Part shown: positions 24,439-32,670 of the stretch, piece by piece
Layout: every line of letters begins with the position of its first letter
How positions within the stretch are numbered: the stretch's first letter is position 1
Origin: Pseudomonas viridiflava
GTDB lineage: Bacteria > Pseudomonadota > Gammaproteobacteria > Pseudomonadales > Pseudomonadaceae
Assembly: GCF_900591205.1 (NCBI RefSeq)
Contig: NZ_UUPU01000001.1
Location: 496,001-560,000 of the forward strand
Direction of reading: 5' to 3'
DNA: 64,000 nucleotides
Translations under genes and position numbers: made by a program
The notes under the pieces: model-generated
What the model saw: the letters and a program-made list of their open reading frames with translations, nothing else
Database searches by the model: none
What the model was told of the DNA's origin: nothing

Positions 24439-24732
24439 GGGGTGAAGCTATTCGGCCTGCCTTACAACACCGCCGCGCTGGCCCTGCTGACGCATATGCT
24501 GGCCCAGCAATGCGACCTGATCCCTCACGAGATCATCGTCACCACTGGCGACACCCATGCCTACAGCAACCATATGGAACAGATCCGGACCCAGCTGGCG
24601 CGCACGCCGAAGAAGCTGCCGGAGCTGGTGATCAAGCGCAAGCCTGCGTCGATCTACGATTACACGTTCGAAGACTTCGAGATTGTCGGCTACGACGCCG
24701 ACCCAAGCATCAAGGCTGACGTGGCGATCTAA
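24439..24732 (+). pseudogene. thyA: 3' fragment of thymidylate synthase (thyA)
   Basis: The frame reads [20 protein letters not shown], then [32 protein letters not shown] and [20 protein letters not shown] to the end. This is the C-terminal ~95 residues of ThyA (whole enzyme ~264-280), including the dUMP-binding GDTHAYSNH element. The N-terminal two thirds, with the catalytic cysteine, are missing. Composition is high-GC like the core. In Pseudomonas thyA lies near folA, as here (37.2 kb). I read this as the displaced native 3' end of thyA, left when an element integrated into the gene; an intact thyA is expected at the far end of the island. Confidence 0.88.
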
Positions 24733-24763
24733 AGCCGGTCTCATGACTAAAGGTGTGGGCTTG

Positions 24764-24794
24764 TGTGGGAGGGGGCTTGCCCCTCCCACATTTT
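24764..24794 (+). terminator. 11-bp hairpin terminator after thyA (REP-like)
   Basis: TGTGGGAGGGG/CCCCTCCCACA with loop GCTTG, followed by TTTTG. The arms match the P. fluorescens REP core, but it is closed on itself. It ends the thyA fragment and, read the other way, cadR. Confidence 0.75.
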
Positions 24795-24814
24795 GATTCG
24801 GTTACCAGGCCAAA

Positions 24815-25264
24815 TTAATGTCCGTGGCTGCGACCTACGTGGGAGTGTTCGGCTTCGCTGGCCGCCACACTGCCGCTGACCTCCAGCCGCTGCAAAATCC
24901 CGCACTGATCCAGATCCGGCCCGCCGCCGCAGCGTTGGCGCAGGTCCAGCAACTGTTCCTGCAAGGCCAATAGCCCGTCGATCCGCGCTTTTACGTGGTG
25001 GATATGTTCGTCGATCAACGCATTCACGCTTTCGCACTGGTCCTGAGGGCTGTCGCGCAGCCCCAGCAGGCTGCGGATCTCCTCCAGGGTCATGTCCAGG
25101 CTGCGGCAGTTGCGGATAAAGATCAGCCGCTCGGTGTGCGCCTGGGTGTATACGCGGTAGTTGGCATCGGTGCGCGCCGGGGGTGGCAGCAGGCCCTCTT
25201 TCTCGTAATAACGGATGGTTTCCACCTGACAGTCGGTCAGTTTGGCCAGTTCGCCGATCTTCAT
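24815..25264 (-). CDS. cadR: MerR-family cadmium/lead/zinc regulator CadR
   Basis: A 149-residue MerR protein. The winged helix-turn-helix is MKIGELAKLTDCQVETIRYY and EKEGLLPPPARTDANYRVY. It is followed by a dimerisation helix containing CESVNALIDEHI (the conserved first metal cysteine), and a C-terminal metal loop CGGGPDLDQCGIL. A histidine-rich tail (EHSHVGRSHGH) is typical of Pseudomonas CadR. It represses and, on metal binding, untwists the divergent cadA promoter. The start at 25264 is fixed by homology to the family N-terminus. Confidence 0.95.
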   Translation of the reverse strand: MKIGELAKLTDCQVETIRYYEKEGLLPPPARTDANYRVYTQAHTERLIFIRNCRSLDMTLEEIRSLLGLRDSPQDQCESVNALIDEHIHHVKARIDGLLALQEQLLDLRQRCGGGPDLDQCGILQRLEVSGSVAASEAEHSHVGRSHGH

Positions 25265-25287
25265 CGCAGCAATCTCCAAATGGGTGC

Positions 25288-25318
25288 TTGACCCTATAGT
25301 GGCTACAGGGTCTTTACT
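25288..25318 (+). promoter_or_regulatory. cadA promoter with MerR-type operator
   Basis: A -35 box TTGACC (25288-25293) and a weak -10 TTTACT (25313-25318) are separated by 19 bp, the long spacer expected for MerR activation. The spacer holds an inverted repeat ACCCTATAGTGGCTACAGGGT (25291-25311), written here with its arms ACCCT and AGGGT around the centre. It is centred between cadR and cadA. Confidence 0.85.
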
Positions 25319-25348
25319 TGGCAACAGGCACCTTACGGACGCGACCTG

Positions 25349-27601
25349 ATGAGCGACTCCATTCACACCCCGCACAAGCACGACCACGATCACGATCATG
25401 GCCCCACGAAACTCACGCCCGTGCACAACCACGGCCACGGCGGCTCCTGCTGTTCCGGCACGCCCGCGCCTGCGTTGGTGCAACTGAGCGAAGCGCCGAC
25501 CGCGGGCTCGCGCCTGAGCACCTTTCGCATCGAAGCCATGGACTGCCCCACCGAGCAGACGCTGATCCAGAACAAACTGGGCAAGCTGGCCGGCGTGCAG
25601 CAGCTGGAATTCAACCTGATCAACCGCGTGCTGGGCGTCACCCATGACCTGCCGAGCACGGCGCCGATCATCGACGCGATCAAATCCATCGGCATGCAGG
25701 CCGACCCCATCGAAGAGGGCGCTCCCGCCGCTGCGCCGCCCGCCAAGAAGCACTGGTGGCCGCTGGCGGTGTCCGGTGTGGGCGCGTTGGGCGCCGAGGT
25801 GCTGCACTTCACCAGTGCCGCGCCGACCTGGGTGATTGCCGTGGTCGCGCTGATTTCGATCTTCAGCGGCGGCCTCACCACCTATAAAAAGGGCTGGATC
25901 GCCCTGAAAAACCTCAACCTGAACATCAACGCGCTGATGAGCATCGCGGTCACCGGCGCTGTGCTGATTGGCCAATGGCCGGAAGCGGCAATGGTGATGT
26001 TCCTGTTCACCGTGGCCGAGTTGATCGAAGCCAAGTCCCTGGACCGTGCGCGCAATGCGATCAGTGGCTTGATGCAGATGACCCCGGAACAGGCCACGGT
26101 GCGGCAGGCCGATGGCAGTTGGCTTGAGCAGGAAGTGAAAAGCGTCGAACTGGGGGCGATCGTGCGGGTAAAACCCGGCGAGCGTATCGGCCTGGACGGT
26201 GAAGTCACCGGCGGCCAATCCACCATCGACCAGGCGCCGATCACCGGTGAAAGCCTGCCGATTGAAAAAACGGTGGGCGATAAAGTCTTCGCCGGCACCA
26301 TCAATCAGTCCGGTTCCCTGGAGTACAAGGTCATTGCCGCCGCGAACAATTCCACGCTGGCGCGGATCATTCACGCCGTGGAGCAGGCCCAGGGCGCACG
26401 GGCGCCGACCCAGCGTTTTGTCGACAGTTTCTCGAAAATCTACACCCCGGCCGTGTTCCTGTTTGCCCTGGGCGTGGCGCTGATTCCACCGCTGTTTATG
26501 GCTGGCGCCTGGTTCGACTGGATCTACCGCGCCCTGGTGCTGCTGGTGGTTGCGTGCCCCTGCGCGCTGGTGATTTCCACTCCGGTGACCATCGTCAGCG
26601 GTCTGGCGGCGGCGGCGCGCAAAGGCATCCTGATCAAGGGCGGCGTGTACCTGGAGGGCGGTTACAAGCTCGACTACCTGGCCCTCGACAAGACTGGCAC
26701 CATCACCCACGGCAAACCGGTGCAAACCGATTACCTGGCGCTGTTTCCCAACGTTGAGGACAGCGCACCGGCCTTGGCCGCCAGCCTGGCAGGTCGCTCC
26801 GACCACCCGGTGTCACTGGCGATTGCCAACGCGGCTGTGGATAAAAACCTGCCGACCCACGTTGTGGATAACTTCGAAGCGCTGGCCGGCCGTGGTGTGC
26901 GTGGCGATATTAATGGCCAAACCTACCACCTGGGCAACCACCGCCTGGTGGAAGACCTGGGCCTGTGCTCGCCGGAGCTGGAAGAAAAACTCTTCGCCCT
27001 GGAAAAACAAGGCAAGTCCGTGGTGCTGCTGCTCGACCAGTCCGGCCCGCTGGCGCTGTTCGCCGTGGCCGACACGGTCAAGGACAGCAGCCGTGAAGCC
27101 ATCGCGCAATTGCACGAGCTGGGCATCAAGACCCTGATGCTCACCGGCGACAACACCCACACCGCCCAGGCGATTGCGGCCCAGGTCGGCATCGACCAGG
27201 CCCAAGGCGACCTGTTGCCCACCGATAAACTGCATGCCATCGAAACCCTCTACGGCCAGGGCCACCGCGTGGGCATGGTCGGCGACGGCATCAACGACGC
27301 CCCGGCCCTGGCCCGCGCTGAAATCGGTTTTGCGATGGCCGCAGCGGGCACCGACACGGCCATCGAGACCGCCGACGTGGCGCTGATGGACGATGATTTG
27401 CGCAAGATCCCGGCTTTCATTCGGCTCTCCAGGCAAACGTCGAGTATCCTCAAGCAGAACATAGCCCTGGCATTGGTGATCAAGGCGATCTTCCTGGTGG
27501 TCACCTTCCTGGGCTTGGCCACCATGTGGATGGCGGTGTTCGCCGACATGGGCGTGGCCCTGCTGGTGGTGTTCAATGGCCTGCGCCTGTTGCGCAAATA
27601 G
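25349..27601 (+). CDS. cadA: Cd/Zn/Pb-exporting P1B-type ATPase CadA
   Basis: A 750-residue inner-membrane pump. It starts with a histidine/aspartate-rich metal-binding stretch (HKHDHDHDHG, HNHGHGG, then a CC pair) and a heavy-metal-associated domain with MDCPTEQ in place of the usual CxxC. Next come the TGES actuator loop, the metal-site CPC in helix 6 (VACPCAL, C403 and C405), the phosphorylation motif DKTGT (D447), the SDHPVS motif and GDGINDAPAL. CPC with a C-terminal MGVALLVV segment marks the Zn/Cd/Pb subgroup rather than copper. It is induced by metals through the divergent cadR. Confidence 0.96.
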   Translation: MSDSIHTPHKHDHDHDHGPTKLTPVHNHGHGGSCCSGTPAPALVQLSEAPTAGSRLSTFRIEAMDCPTEQTLIQNKLGKLAGVQQLEFNLINRVLGVTHDLPSTAPIIDAIKSIGMQADPIEEGAPAAAPPAKKHWWPLAVSGVGALGAEVLHFTSAAPTWVIAVVALISIFSGGLTTYKKGWIALKNLNLNINALMSIAVTGAVLIGQWPEAAMVMFLFTVAELIEAKSLDRARNAISGLMQMTPEQATVRQADGSWLEQEVKSVELGAIVRVKPGERIGLDGEVTGGQSTIDQAPITGESLPIEKTVGDKVFAGTINQSGSLEYKVIAAANNSTLARIIHAVEQAQGARAPTQRFVDSFSKIYTPAVFLFALGVALIPPLFMAGAWFDWIYRALVLLVVACPCALVISTPVTIVSGLAAAARKGILIKGGVYLEGGYKLDYLALDKTGTITHGKPVQTDYLALFPNVEDSAPALAASLAGRSDHPVSLAIANAAVDKNLPTHVVDNFEALAGRGVRGDINGQTYHLGNHRLVEDLGLCSPELEEKLFALEKQGKSVVLLLDQSGPLALFAVADTVKDSSREAIAQLHELGIKTLMLTGDNTHTAQAIAAQVGIDQAQGDLLPTDKLHAIETLYGQGHRVGMVGDGINDAPALARAEIGFAMAAAGTDTAIETADVALMDDDLRKIPAFIRLSRQTSSILKQNIALALVIKAIFLVVTFLGLATMWMAVFADMGVALLVVFNGLRLLRK

Positions 27602-27617
27602 ACGATGAGAGGGTGGT

Positions 27618-28481
27618 GTGCTGAGTGCTGAGCTGAAGGCGTTTTTTATGGTCGCCCGCCTGGGCAGCATTACCCAGGCGGCAAAGAAACTCGGCCTGAG
27701 CCAGCCCACGGTCACCACCCAGATTCGCAACCTGGAAAGCCACTACGGAGTGGAGCTGTTCTACCGTGGCGGGCGCCGCCTCACCGTCAGCGACGAGGGT
27801 GCGCGCCTGCTGCCGATGGTCAAGACGCTGCTGCAGCAGGAAGCGGATATCGAGTTTTTCCTGCGCAACAGCGGCCAGGTCCAAGGCGCGCTGAGGATTG
27901 CCGCCACGGCGCCGTACTACATCCTCGACCTGGTCAAAGCCTTTCGCGAACGCCTGCCCCAGGTGGAAGTGTCGGTGGAAATCGGCAACTCCCAGCAGGT
28001 GCTCGAAGCGCTGGATGACTACCGTGTGGATGTCGCCGCCTCCTCGCAATTGCTCGAAGACCCGCGCTTGATCCGCCGCGTGCTGGGCACCGACCCCCTG
28101 GTGTTGGCCGTGCATCGCAATCATCCCCTGGCCAAGCTCGATCACGTGCCGTTGAGCGCGCTCGCCGGGCATACCCTGTTGATGCGTGAGGCGGGCTCTA
28201 CCACGCGGCGCCTGACTGAAGAAATGTTGCAGGGCGCCAGTGTGAATTACGGCCCGCTGCTGGAAATCGGTAGCCGCGAATCCATTCGCGAAGCGGTGCT
28301 GCGCAATATCGGCATCAGCATCATCGCCCGCCAGGAAGTACCGCATGACCCGCAACTGCGCGTGCTGACGATCGAGAATGCGCCGCAGATTCCGGAGTAT
28401 CTGTACTGCCTCAAGGAAAGAAAAAACGCCCGGCTGCCGGCGGCGTTTCTGGGGTTGGCGCAGGAAATGTCGCCGCTCTGA
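27618..28481 (+). CDS. LysR-family regulator, probably of the phosphonate cluster
   Basis: A 287-residue LysR protein with a helix-turn-helix at residues ~15-40 (GSITQAAKKLGLSQPTVTTQ) and a periplasmic-binding-like effector domain from ~90. It starts with a GTG at 27618 after GAGGGTGG, 17 bp behind cadA, so it may be partly read from the cadA transcript. The aminoethylphosphonate transport genes follow on the same strand after a REPIN. LysR regulators often sit beside such clusters, and this is its likely target. The cadmium genes already have cadR. Confidence 0.85.
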   Translation: MLSAELKAFFMVARLGSITQAAKKLGLSQPTVTTQIRNLESHYGVELFYRGGRRLTVSDEGARLLPMVKTLLQQEADIEFFLRNSGQVQGALRIAATAPYYILDLVKAFRERLPQVEVSVEIGNSQQVLEALDDYRVDVAASSQLLEDPRLIRRVLGTDPLVLAVHRNHPLAKLDHVPLSALAGHTLLMREAGSTTRRLTEEMLQGASVNYGPLLEIGSRESIREAVLRNIGISIIARQEVPHDPQLRVLTIENAPQIPEYLYCLKERKNARLPAAFLGLAQEMSPL

Positions 28482-28505
28482 GGTTTTGTGGTGGCTTTTG
28501 GGGCC

Positions 28506-28594
28506 TCATCGGGGGTAAGCCCCCTCCCACAGTTAACCGAGTTCGAACATGAGAATGCGGTCAAAATGTGGGAGGGGGCTTGCCCCCGATAGCA
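28506..28594. repeat. REPIN (paired inverted REP elements)
   Basis: Two REP units, CATCGGGGGTAAGCCCCCTC and its inverse GAGGGGGCTTGCCCCCGATA, face each other around a ~35-bp spacer. REPINs of this kind are spread through P. fluorescens genomes, usually between genes. Confidence 0.85.
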
Positions 28595-28729
28595 GTAGTC
28601 CAGACACCACACCTCTATGACCCCTACCCAAATCCACCAATACCACTATCGCCGCGTTTTGCCTTTCTGCCACAACAGGGACGCATTGGCTGCCTAGCAT
28701 GGCCTTCATCAGTTTGATGAGGTGCCTGC

Positions 28730-29794
28730 ATGAACACAGCCATGACCCAACCCGGCGCGCCAATGAAGGTGCGCGGTATCCAGAAACGCTTCGGTGCCTT
28801 TACCGCGCTGGATAACGTGTCTTTGGACGTCGCCGCTGGCGAGCTGGTGTGCCTGCTGGGCCCGTCCGGCTGCGGCAAGACCACCCTGCTGCGCTGCATT
28901 GCCGGCCTGGAGCGTCAGGACAGTGGTGAACTTTACCTGGGCAGCCGCGACGTTTCCCTGCTGCCACCCCAGGCGAGGGACTACGGGATTCTGTTCCAGT
29001 CCTACGCGCTGTTTCCCAACCTGACCGTTGAAGCGAACATCGGCTACGGCCTCACCGGCAGCGGTCGTGATGAAGTGCGCCAGCGCGTCGGCCAGATGCT
29101 CGAACTGGTGGGTCTTGTCGGCAGTGAAAAGAAATACCCCGGCCAACTCTCCGGCGGCCAACAGCAACGCGTGGCCCTGGCCCGTGCCCTGGCGCCGGCG
29201 CCTTCGCTGTTACTGCTGGACGAGCCGATGTCGGCCCTCGACGCCCGTGTGCGCGAACACCTGTGCACCGAGCTGCGCCAACTGCAACGGCGCCTGGGCA
29301 TCACCACGCTGATGGTTACGCACAACCAGGACGAGGCCATGCTGATGGCCGACCGCATCGCCGTGATGAACAACGGCAAGGTCGAGCAATACGCCACGCC
29401 TCAGGAGATTTACGACCGCCCGGCCACACCGTTTGTGGCCGAGTTTGTCGGTCAGGGCAACTGGCTGCCGTTCAGCCGCAACAGTGCCAGCCATGCCCAG
29501 GTGGGTGGGATGAATCTGCGCCTGGCCGACGACGCCGGCGTGGCCAGCTCCGGCCGCCTGTTCTGCCGCCCGGAAGCGATCAGCGTCAACCCGCCGGTGC
29601 ATGAAGAAAACCTGTTCCCGGCCAAAGTCCGCGAGATCACCTTTCTCGGCAACCGCTGCCGCATGAGCTTTGAACTGGAACAGCTGCCCGGCCATCCGCT
29701 GTTGGCCGAACTTGCCCCGGAGGCGATGCCGCGTTTGGGCGCCCAGAACATCTGGGTCGCTTTGCCGCCGCGCAGCCTGCAGGTGTTTGCCTGA
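28730..29794 (+). CDS. 2-aminoethylphosphonate ABC transporter, ATP-binding protein (PhnT-like)
   Basis: A 354-residue importer ATPase. Walker A is LGPSGCGKTT, the Q-loop is ILFQSYALFPNLTV, the signature is QLSGGQQQRVALARAL, Walker B is LLLLDEPMSALD and the switch is THNQDEA. A C-terminal TOBE-like regulatory part follows (LFCRPEAISV). The order ATPase, fused permease, binding protein, FAD oxidoreductase and HD oxygenase is the known layout of aminoethylphosphonate uptake loci. The permease start follows the stop by 1 bp, so the two are coupled. Confidence 0.88.
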   Translation: MNTAMTQPGAPMKVRGIQKRFGAFTALDNVSLDVAAGELVCLLGPSGCGKTTLLRCIAGLERQDSGELYLGSRDVSLLPPQARDYGILFQSYALFPNLTVEANIGYGLTGSGRDEVRQRVGQMLELVGLVGSEKKYPGQLSGGQQQRVALARALAPAPSLLLLDEPMSALDARVREHLCTELRQLQRRLGITTLMVTHNQDEAMLMADRIAVMNNGKVEQYATPQEIYDRPATPFVAEFVGQGNWLPFSRNSASHAQVGGMNLRLADDAGVASSGRLFCRPEAISVNPPVHEENLFPAKVREITFLGNRCRMSFELEQLPGHPLLAELAPEAMPRLGAQNIWVALPPRSLQVFA

Positions 29795-29795
29795 G

Positions 29796-31502
29796 ATGGC
29801 CGCCGTGATGAGCCTGCCGCGTCAGGTGTCCCGCGCCGAAATGGGCGACCGGATTTTCGTGGTCGGCGGCAAACTGTTGTGGTTGTTGCTGCTGGGTATC
29901 GCCGTGTTGCTGCCCTTGCTGGCGATCTTCTGGCGCGGCTTCAGCAGTGAAGCCGGGCAGGGCGGCGGTTTGGTCGCGGCGCGGGAGTTGGTCACCAGCG
30001 CCAACTTTCATTGGCTGCTGGGCAATAGCCTGAAAGTTTCTCTCAGCGTGGCGGCCATCGTCGTACCGCTGGCCTACCTGTTTGCTTACGCTCTGCAACG
30101 CACCTTGATCCCCGGCAAGGCCGTCTGGCGCGGTCTGTCACTGTTGCCCTTGATGGCGCCGTCGATGTTGCCGGGGATTGCGCTGGTCTATCTGTTCGGC
30201 AACCAGGGCATGCTGCGCGGGTTGCTCTCGGACAATATCTACGGCTTCTGGGGGATTGTGCTGGGTGAGGTGATCTACACCTTCCCACACGCCTTGATGA
30301 TTCTGCTGTCGGCGCTTTCGCTGGCGGATGCCCGGCTATTTGATGCCGCGTCGAGCATGGGCGCGAGCCCGGCCCGGGCGTTTCGCAGCATCACCTGGCC
30401 AGCCACGCGCCAGGCAGTATTCGCCGCGTTTTGCCTGGTGTTCACCCTGACCATTACCGACTTCGGCGTACCCGTGGTGGTGGGCGGCGACTATCAGGTG
30501 CTGGCGCTGGAAGCCTACAAGGCGGTGGTCGGTCAGCAACAGTTCGGGCGTGGCGCGTTGATCGGCATGGTGTTGCTGCTGCCTGCGCTGTTCAGCTTTG
30601 GCGTGGATGCCTGGTTGCGCCGCCGGCATGGCGACGCCATGAGCGGCCGCGCCCAGGTGTTCCAGCCGGCACCATCGCGCTCAAGAGACGGCTGCTATCT
30701 GGCCATCGTATTGCTGATCTGCGCGGTGTTGCTGCTGGTGTTCGGCATGGCGGTGTATTCGTCACTGGTGAAATTCTGGCCGTATAACCTGTCGCTGTCG
30801 CTTAACCACTATCAGTTTGAAGACACGGCCGGCGGCGGCTGGCTGGCCTATCGCAACAGCCTGACCATGGCCCTGTGCACAGCGCTGGTCGGCAGCGTGC
30901 TGATCTTCACCGGCGCCTACCTGATGGAAAAAACCAAGGGCCAGAAGGGCCTGAACCTGGCGCTGCGCATGCTCAGCTTTGTACCGATGGCTGTGCCGGG
31001 TTTGGTGCTGGGCCTGGGATACGTGTTCTTTTTCAACCTTAACGGCAACCCGCTGCATGTGTTCTACGGGACCATGACCCTGCTGGTGGTGTGCACCATT
31101 GCGCACTATCTGACCACCGCACAGATGACCGCCACCACCGCGCTGCGCCAGCTGGACAGTGAGTTTGAGGCCGCCGCGCTGTCGCTCAAGGCGCCGCTGT
31201 ACCGCCACTATTTGCGCGTGACCGTGCCGATTTGCCTGCCGGCGCTGCTGGATATCGTGCGCTACCTGTTTGTGTCGGCGATGACCACCGTGTCGGCCGC
31301 CATCTTCCTCTACAGCCCCGACACCATCCTCGCCGCCGTCGCCGTGTTGAACATGGACGACGCCGGCAATGTGGGCGGCGCGGCGGCCATGTCGACCCTG
31401 ATCCTGTTCACCTCAGGCGGCGTCTCGCTGCTGCTGGCGTGGGCTTCACGTGGCGCGCTGCGCCGTTCCCAAGCCTGGCGCCAGACCGCGCCCGGCCAAT
31501 AA
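29796..31502 (+). CDS. 2-aminoethylphosphonate ABC transporter, fused permease (PhnU-like)
   Basis: A 568-residue inner-membrane protein of about twelve helices, formed of two permease halves in one chain. Each half has an EAA-type loop that docks the ATPase: DAASSMGASPARAFRSITWP in the first and EAAALSLKAPLYRHYLRVTV in the second. It resembles iron(III)-type permeases such as FbpB. The ATG at 29796 lies 1 bp after the ATPase stop; frames starting earlier would overlap that gene. The binding-protein gene follows 20 bp downstream. Confidence 0.88.
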   Translation: MAAVMSLPRQVSRAEMGDRIFVVGGKLLWLLLLGIAVLLPLLAIFWRGFSSEAGQGGGLVAARELVTSANFHWLLGNSLKVSLSVAAIVVPLAYLFAYALQRTLIPGKAVWRGLSLLPLMAPSMLPGIALVYLFGNQGMLRGLLSDNIYGFWGIVLGEVIYTFPHALMILLSALSLADARLFDAASSMGASPARAFRSITWPATRQAVFAAFCLVFTLTITDFGVPVVVGGDYQVLALEAYKAVVGQQQFGRGALIGMVLLLPALFSFGVDAWLRRRHGDAMSGRAQVFQPAPSRSRDGCYLAIVLLICAVLLLVFGMAVYSSLVKFWPYNLSLSLNHYQFEDTAGGGWLAYRNSLTMALCTALVGSVLIFTGAYLMEKTKGQKGLNLALRMLSFVPMAVPGLVLGLGYVFFFNLNGNPLHVFYGTMTLLVVCTIAHYLTTAQMTATTALRQLDSEFEAAALSLKAPLYRHYLRVTVPICLPALLDIVRYLFVSAMTTVSAAIFLYSPDTILAAVAVLNMDDAGNVGGAAAMSTLILFTSGGVSLLLAWASRGALRRSQAWRQTAPGQ

Positions 31503-31522
31503 CATCCTGAAGGAGGTGCTCC

Positions 31523-32545
31523 ATGTTCAAGCCCCTGGCGCTGGTCGCTGCCGTACTCACTGCATTCAGCCTGAATGCCTTCGCCAAGACCGAACTGACC
31601 GTGTACACGGCCCTTGAAGCCGAACAGCTGAAAACCTATAAACAGGCGTTCGAGAAGGCCAACCCCGACGTCGAGATCAAATGGGTGCGCGACTCCACCG
31701 GCATCATCACCGCCAAGCTGCTGGCCGAAAAAGCCCGCCCGCAAGCCGACGTGGTGTGGGGGCTGGCCGCCTCAAGCCTGGCGATCCTCGATCAGCAGGG
31801 CATGTTGGAGAGCTACGCACCGAAGGATTTGGACAAGATCGGCAAAAACTACCGCGACGCCGCCAACCCACCGGCCTGGGTCGGCATGGACGTATGGGCC
31901 GCCACGATCTGCTTCAACACCGTCGAAGCCGAGAAACAGGGCCTGACCAAGCCGGTCAGCTGGCAAGACCTGACCAAGCCCGAGTACAAGGGCAAGATCG
32001 TGATGCCTAACCCGGCGTCGTCCGGCACCGGCTTCCTGGATGTCAGTGCCTGGTTGCAGACCTTCGGTGAGAAGCAAGGCTGGCAGTACATGGACGACTT
32101 GCACCAGAACATCGGCCAGTACGTTCACTCCGGTTCCAAGCCGTGCAAGCTGGCGGCTTCGGGTGAATTCCCGATTGGGATTTCCTTTGAATACCCGGCC
32201 GTGCAGCTCAAACGCCAGGGCGCGCCGCTGGACATCATCCTGCCCAAAGAGGGCCTGGGCTGGGACATCGAAGCCACGGCTGTGATCAAGGGCACGGCCC
32301 ACGCCGATGCGGCTAAAAAGCTCGCCGACTTCTCCGCCAGCGCAGCAGCGATGGATTTGTACAAAGACAACTTCGCCGTGCTCGCCCAACCCGGCATCGC
32401 CAAGCCGCAGACCGAGTTGCCGGCTGACTACGAGCAACGCCTGATCAAGAACGACTTTGCCTGGGCCTCGAAAAACCGCGACAACATTCTGACCGAGTGG
32501 CGTAAGCGCTATGACGGCAAGTCGGAGAAGGTGGCGGGTCAGTAA
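31523..32545 (+). CDS. 2-aminoethylphosphonate ABC transporter, substrate-binding protein (PhnS-like)
   Basis: A 340-residue periplasmic binding protein. A cleavable signal peptide (MFKPLALVAAVLTAFSLNAFA) is split here as MFKPLALVAAV and LTAFSLNAFA, with the cut before KTEL. The mature protein opens LTVYTALEAEQLKTYKQAF, the start typical of iron/phosphonate-type binding proteins, and includes YVHSGSKPCKLAASGEFPIG in the ligand region. It follows the permease by 20 bp with an AGGAGG site. It delivers its ligand to the fused permease. Confidence 0.88.
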   Translation: MFKPLALVAAVLTAFSLNAFAKTELTVYTALEAEQLKTYKQAFEKANPDVEIKWVRDSTGIITAKLLAEKARPQADVVWGLAASSLAILDQQGMLESYAPKDLDKIGKNYRDAANPPAWVGMDVWAATICFNTVEAEKQGLTKPVSWQDLTKPEYKGKIVMPNPASSGTGFLDVSAWLQTFGEKQGWQYMDDLHQNIGQYVHSGSKPCKLAASGEFPIGISFEYPAVQLKRQGAPLDIILPKEGLGWDIEATAVIKGTAHADAAKKLADFSASAAAMDLYKDNFAVLAQPGIAKPQTELPADYEQRLIKNDFAWASKNRDNILTEWRKRYDGKSEKVAGQ

Positions 32546-32565
32546 GATCTTCGTTAGGGCTGATG

Positions 32566-32650
32566 GCCTCATCGGGGGCAAGCCCCCTCCCACACTTGAA
32601 GGTATTCACACATCAAAAGGTGGGAGGGGGCTTGCCCCCGATGGCGGCCT
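32566..32650. repeat. REPIN between transporter and oxidoreductase genes
   Basis: CATCGGGGGCAAGCCCCCTC and its inverse GAGGGGGCTTGCCCCCGATG face each other with a ~25-bp spacer. It lies inside the phosphonate cluster and may attenuate or stabilise the transcript between uptake and catabolic genes. Confidence 0.85.
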
Positions 32651-32670
32651 CAAATTCAGGACATCACTCC

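Noticed and set aside
24815..26806. 663-codon minus-strand frame running through cadA into cadR
   Set aside because: Only the last 150 codons (cadR) match a family; the rest mirrors the high-GC cadA gene and reads as low-complexity histidine/glutamine/arginine.
25349..27601. copper-type ATPase CopA
   Set aside because: The MDCPTEQ motif, histidine-rich N-terminus, C-terminal helix and adjacent cadR fit the Cd/Zn/Pb group.
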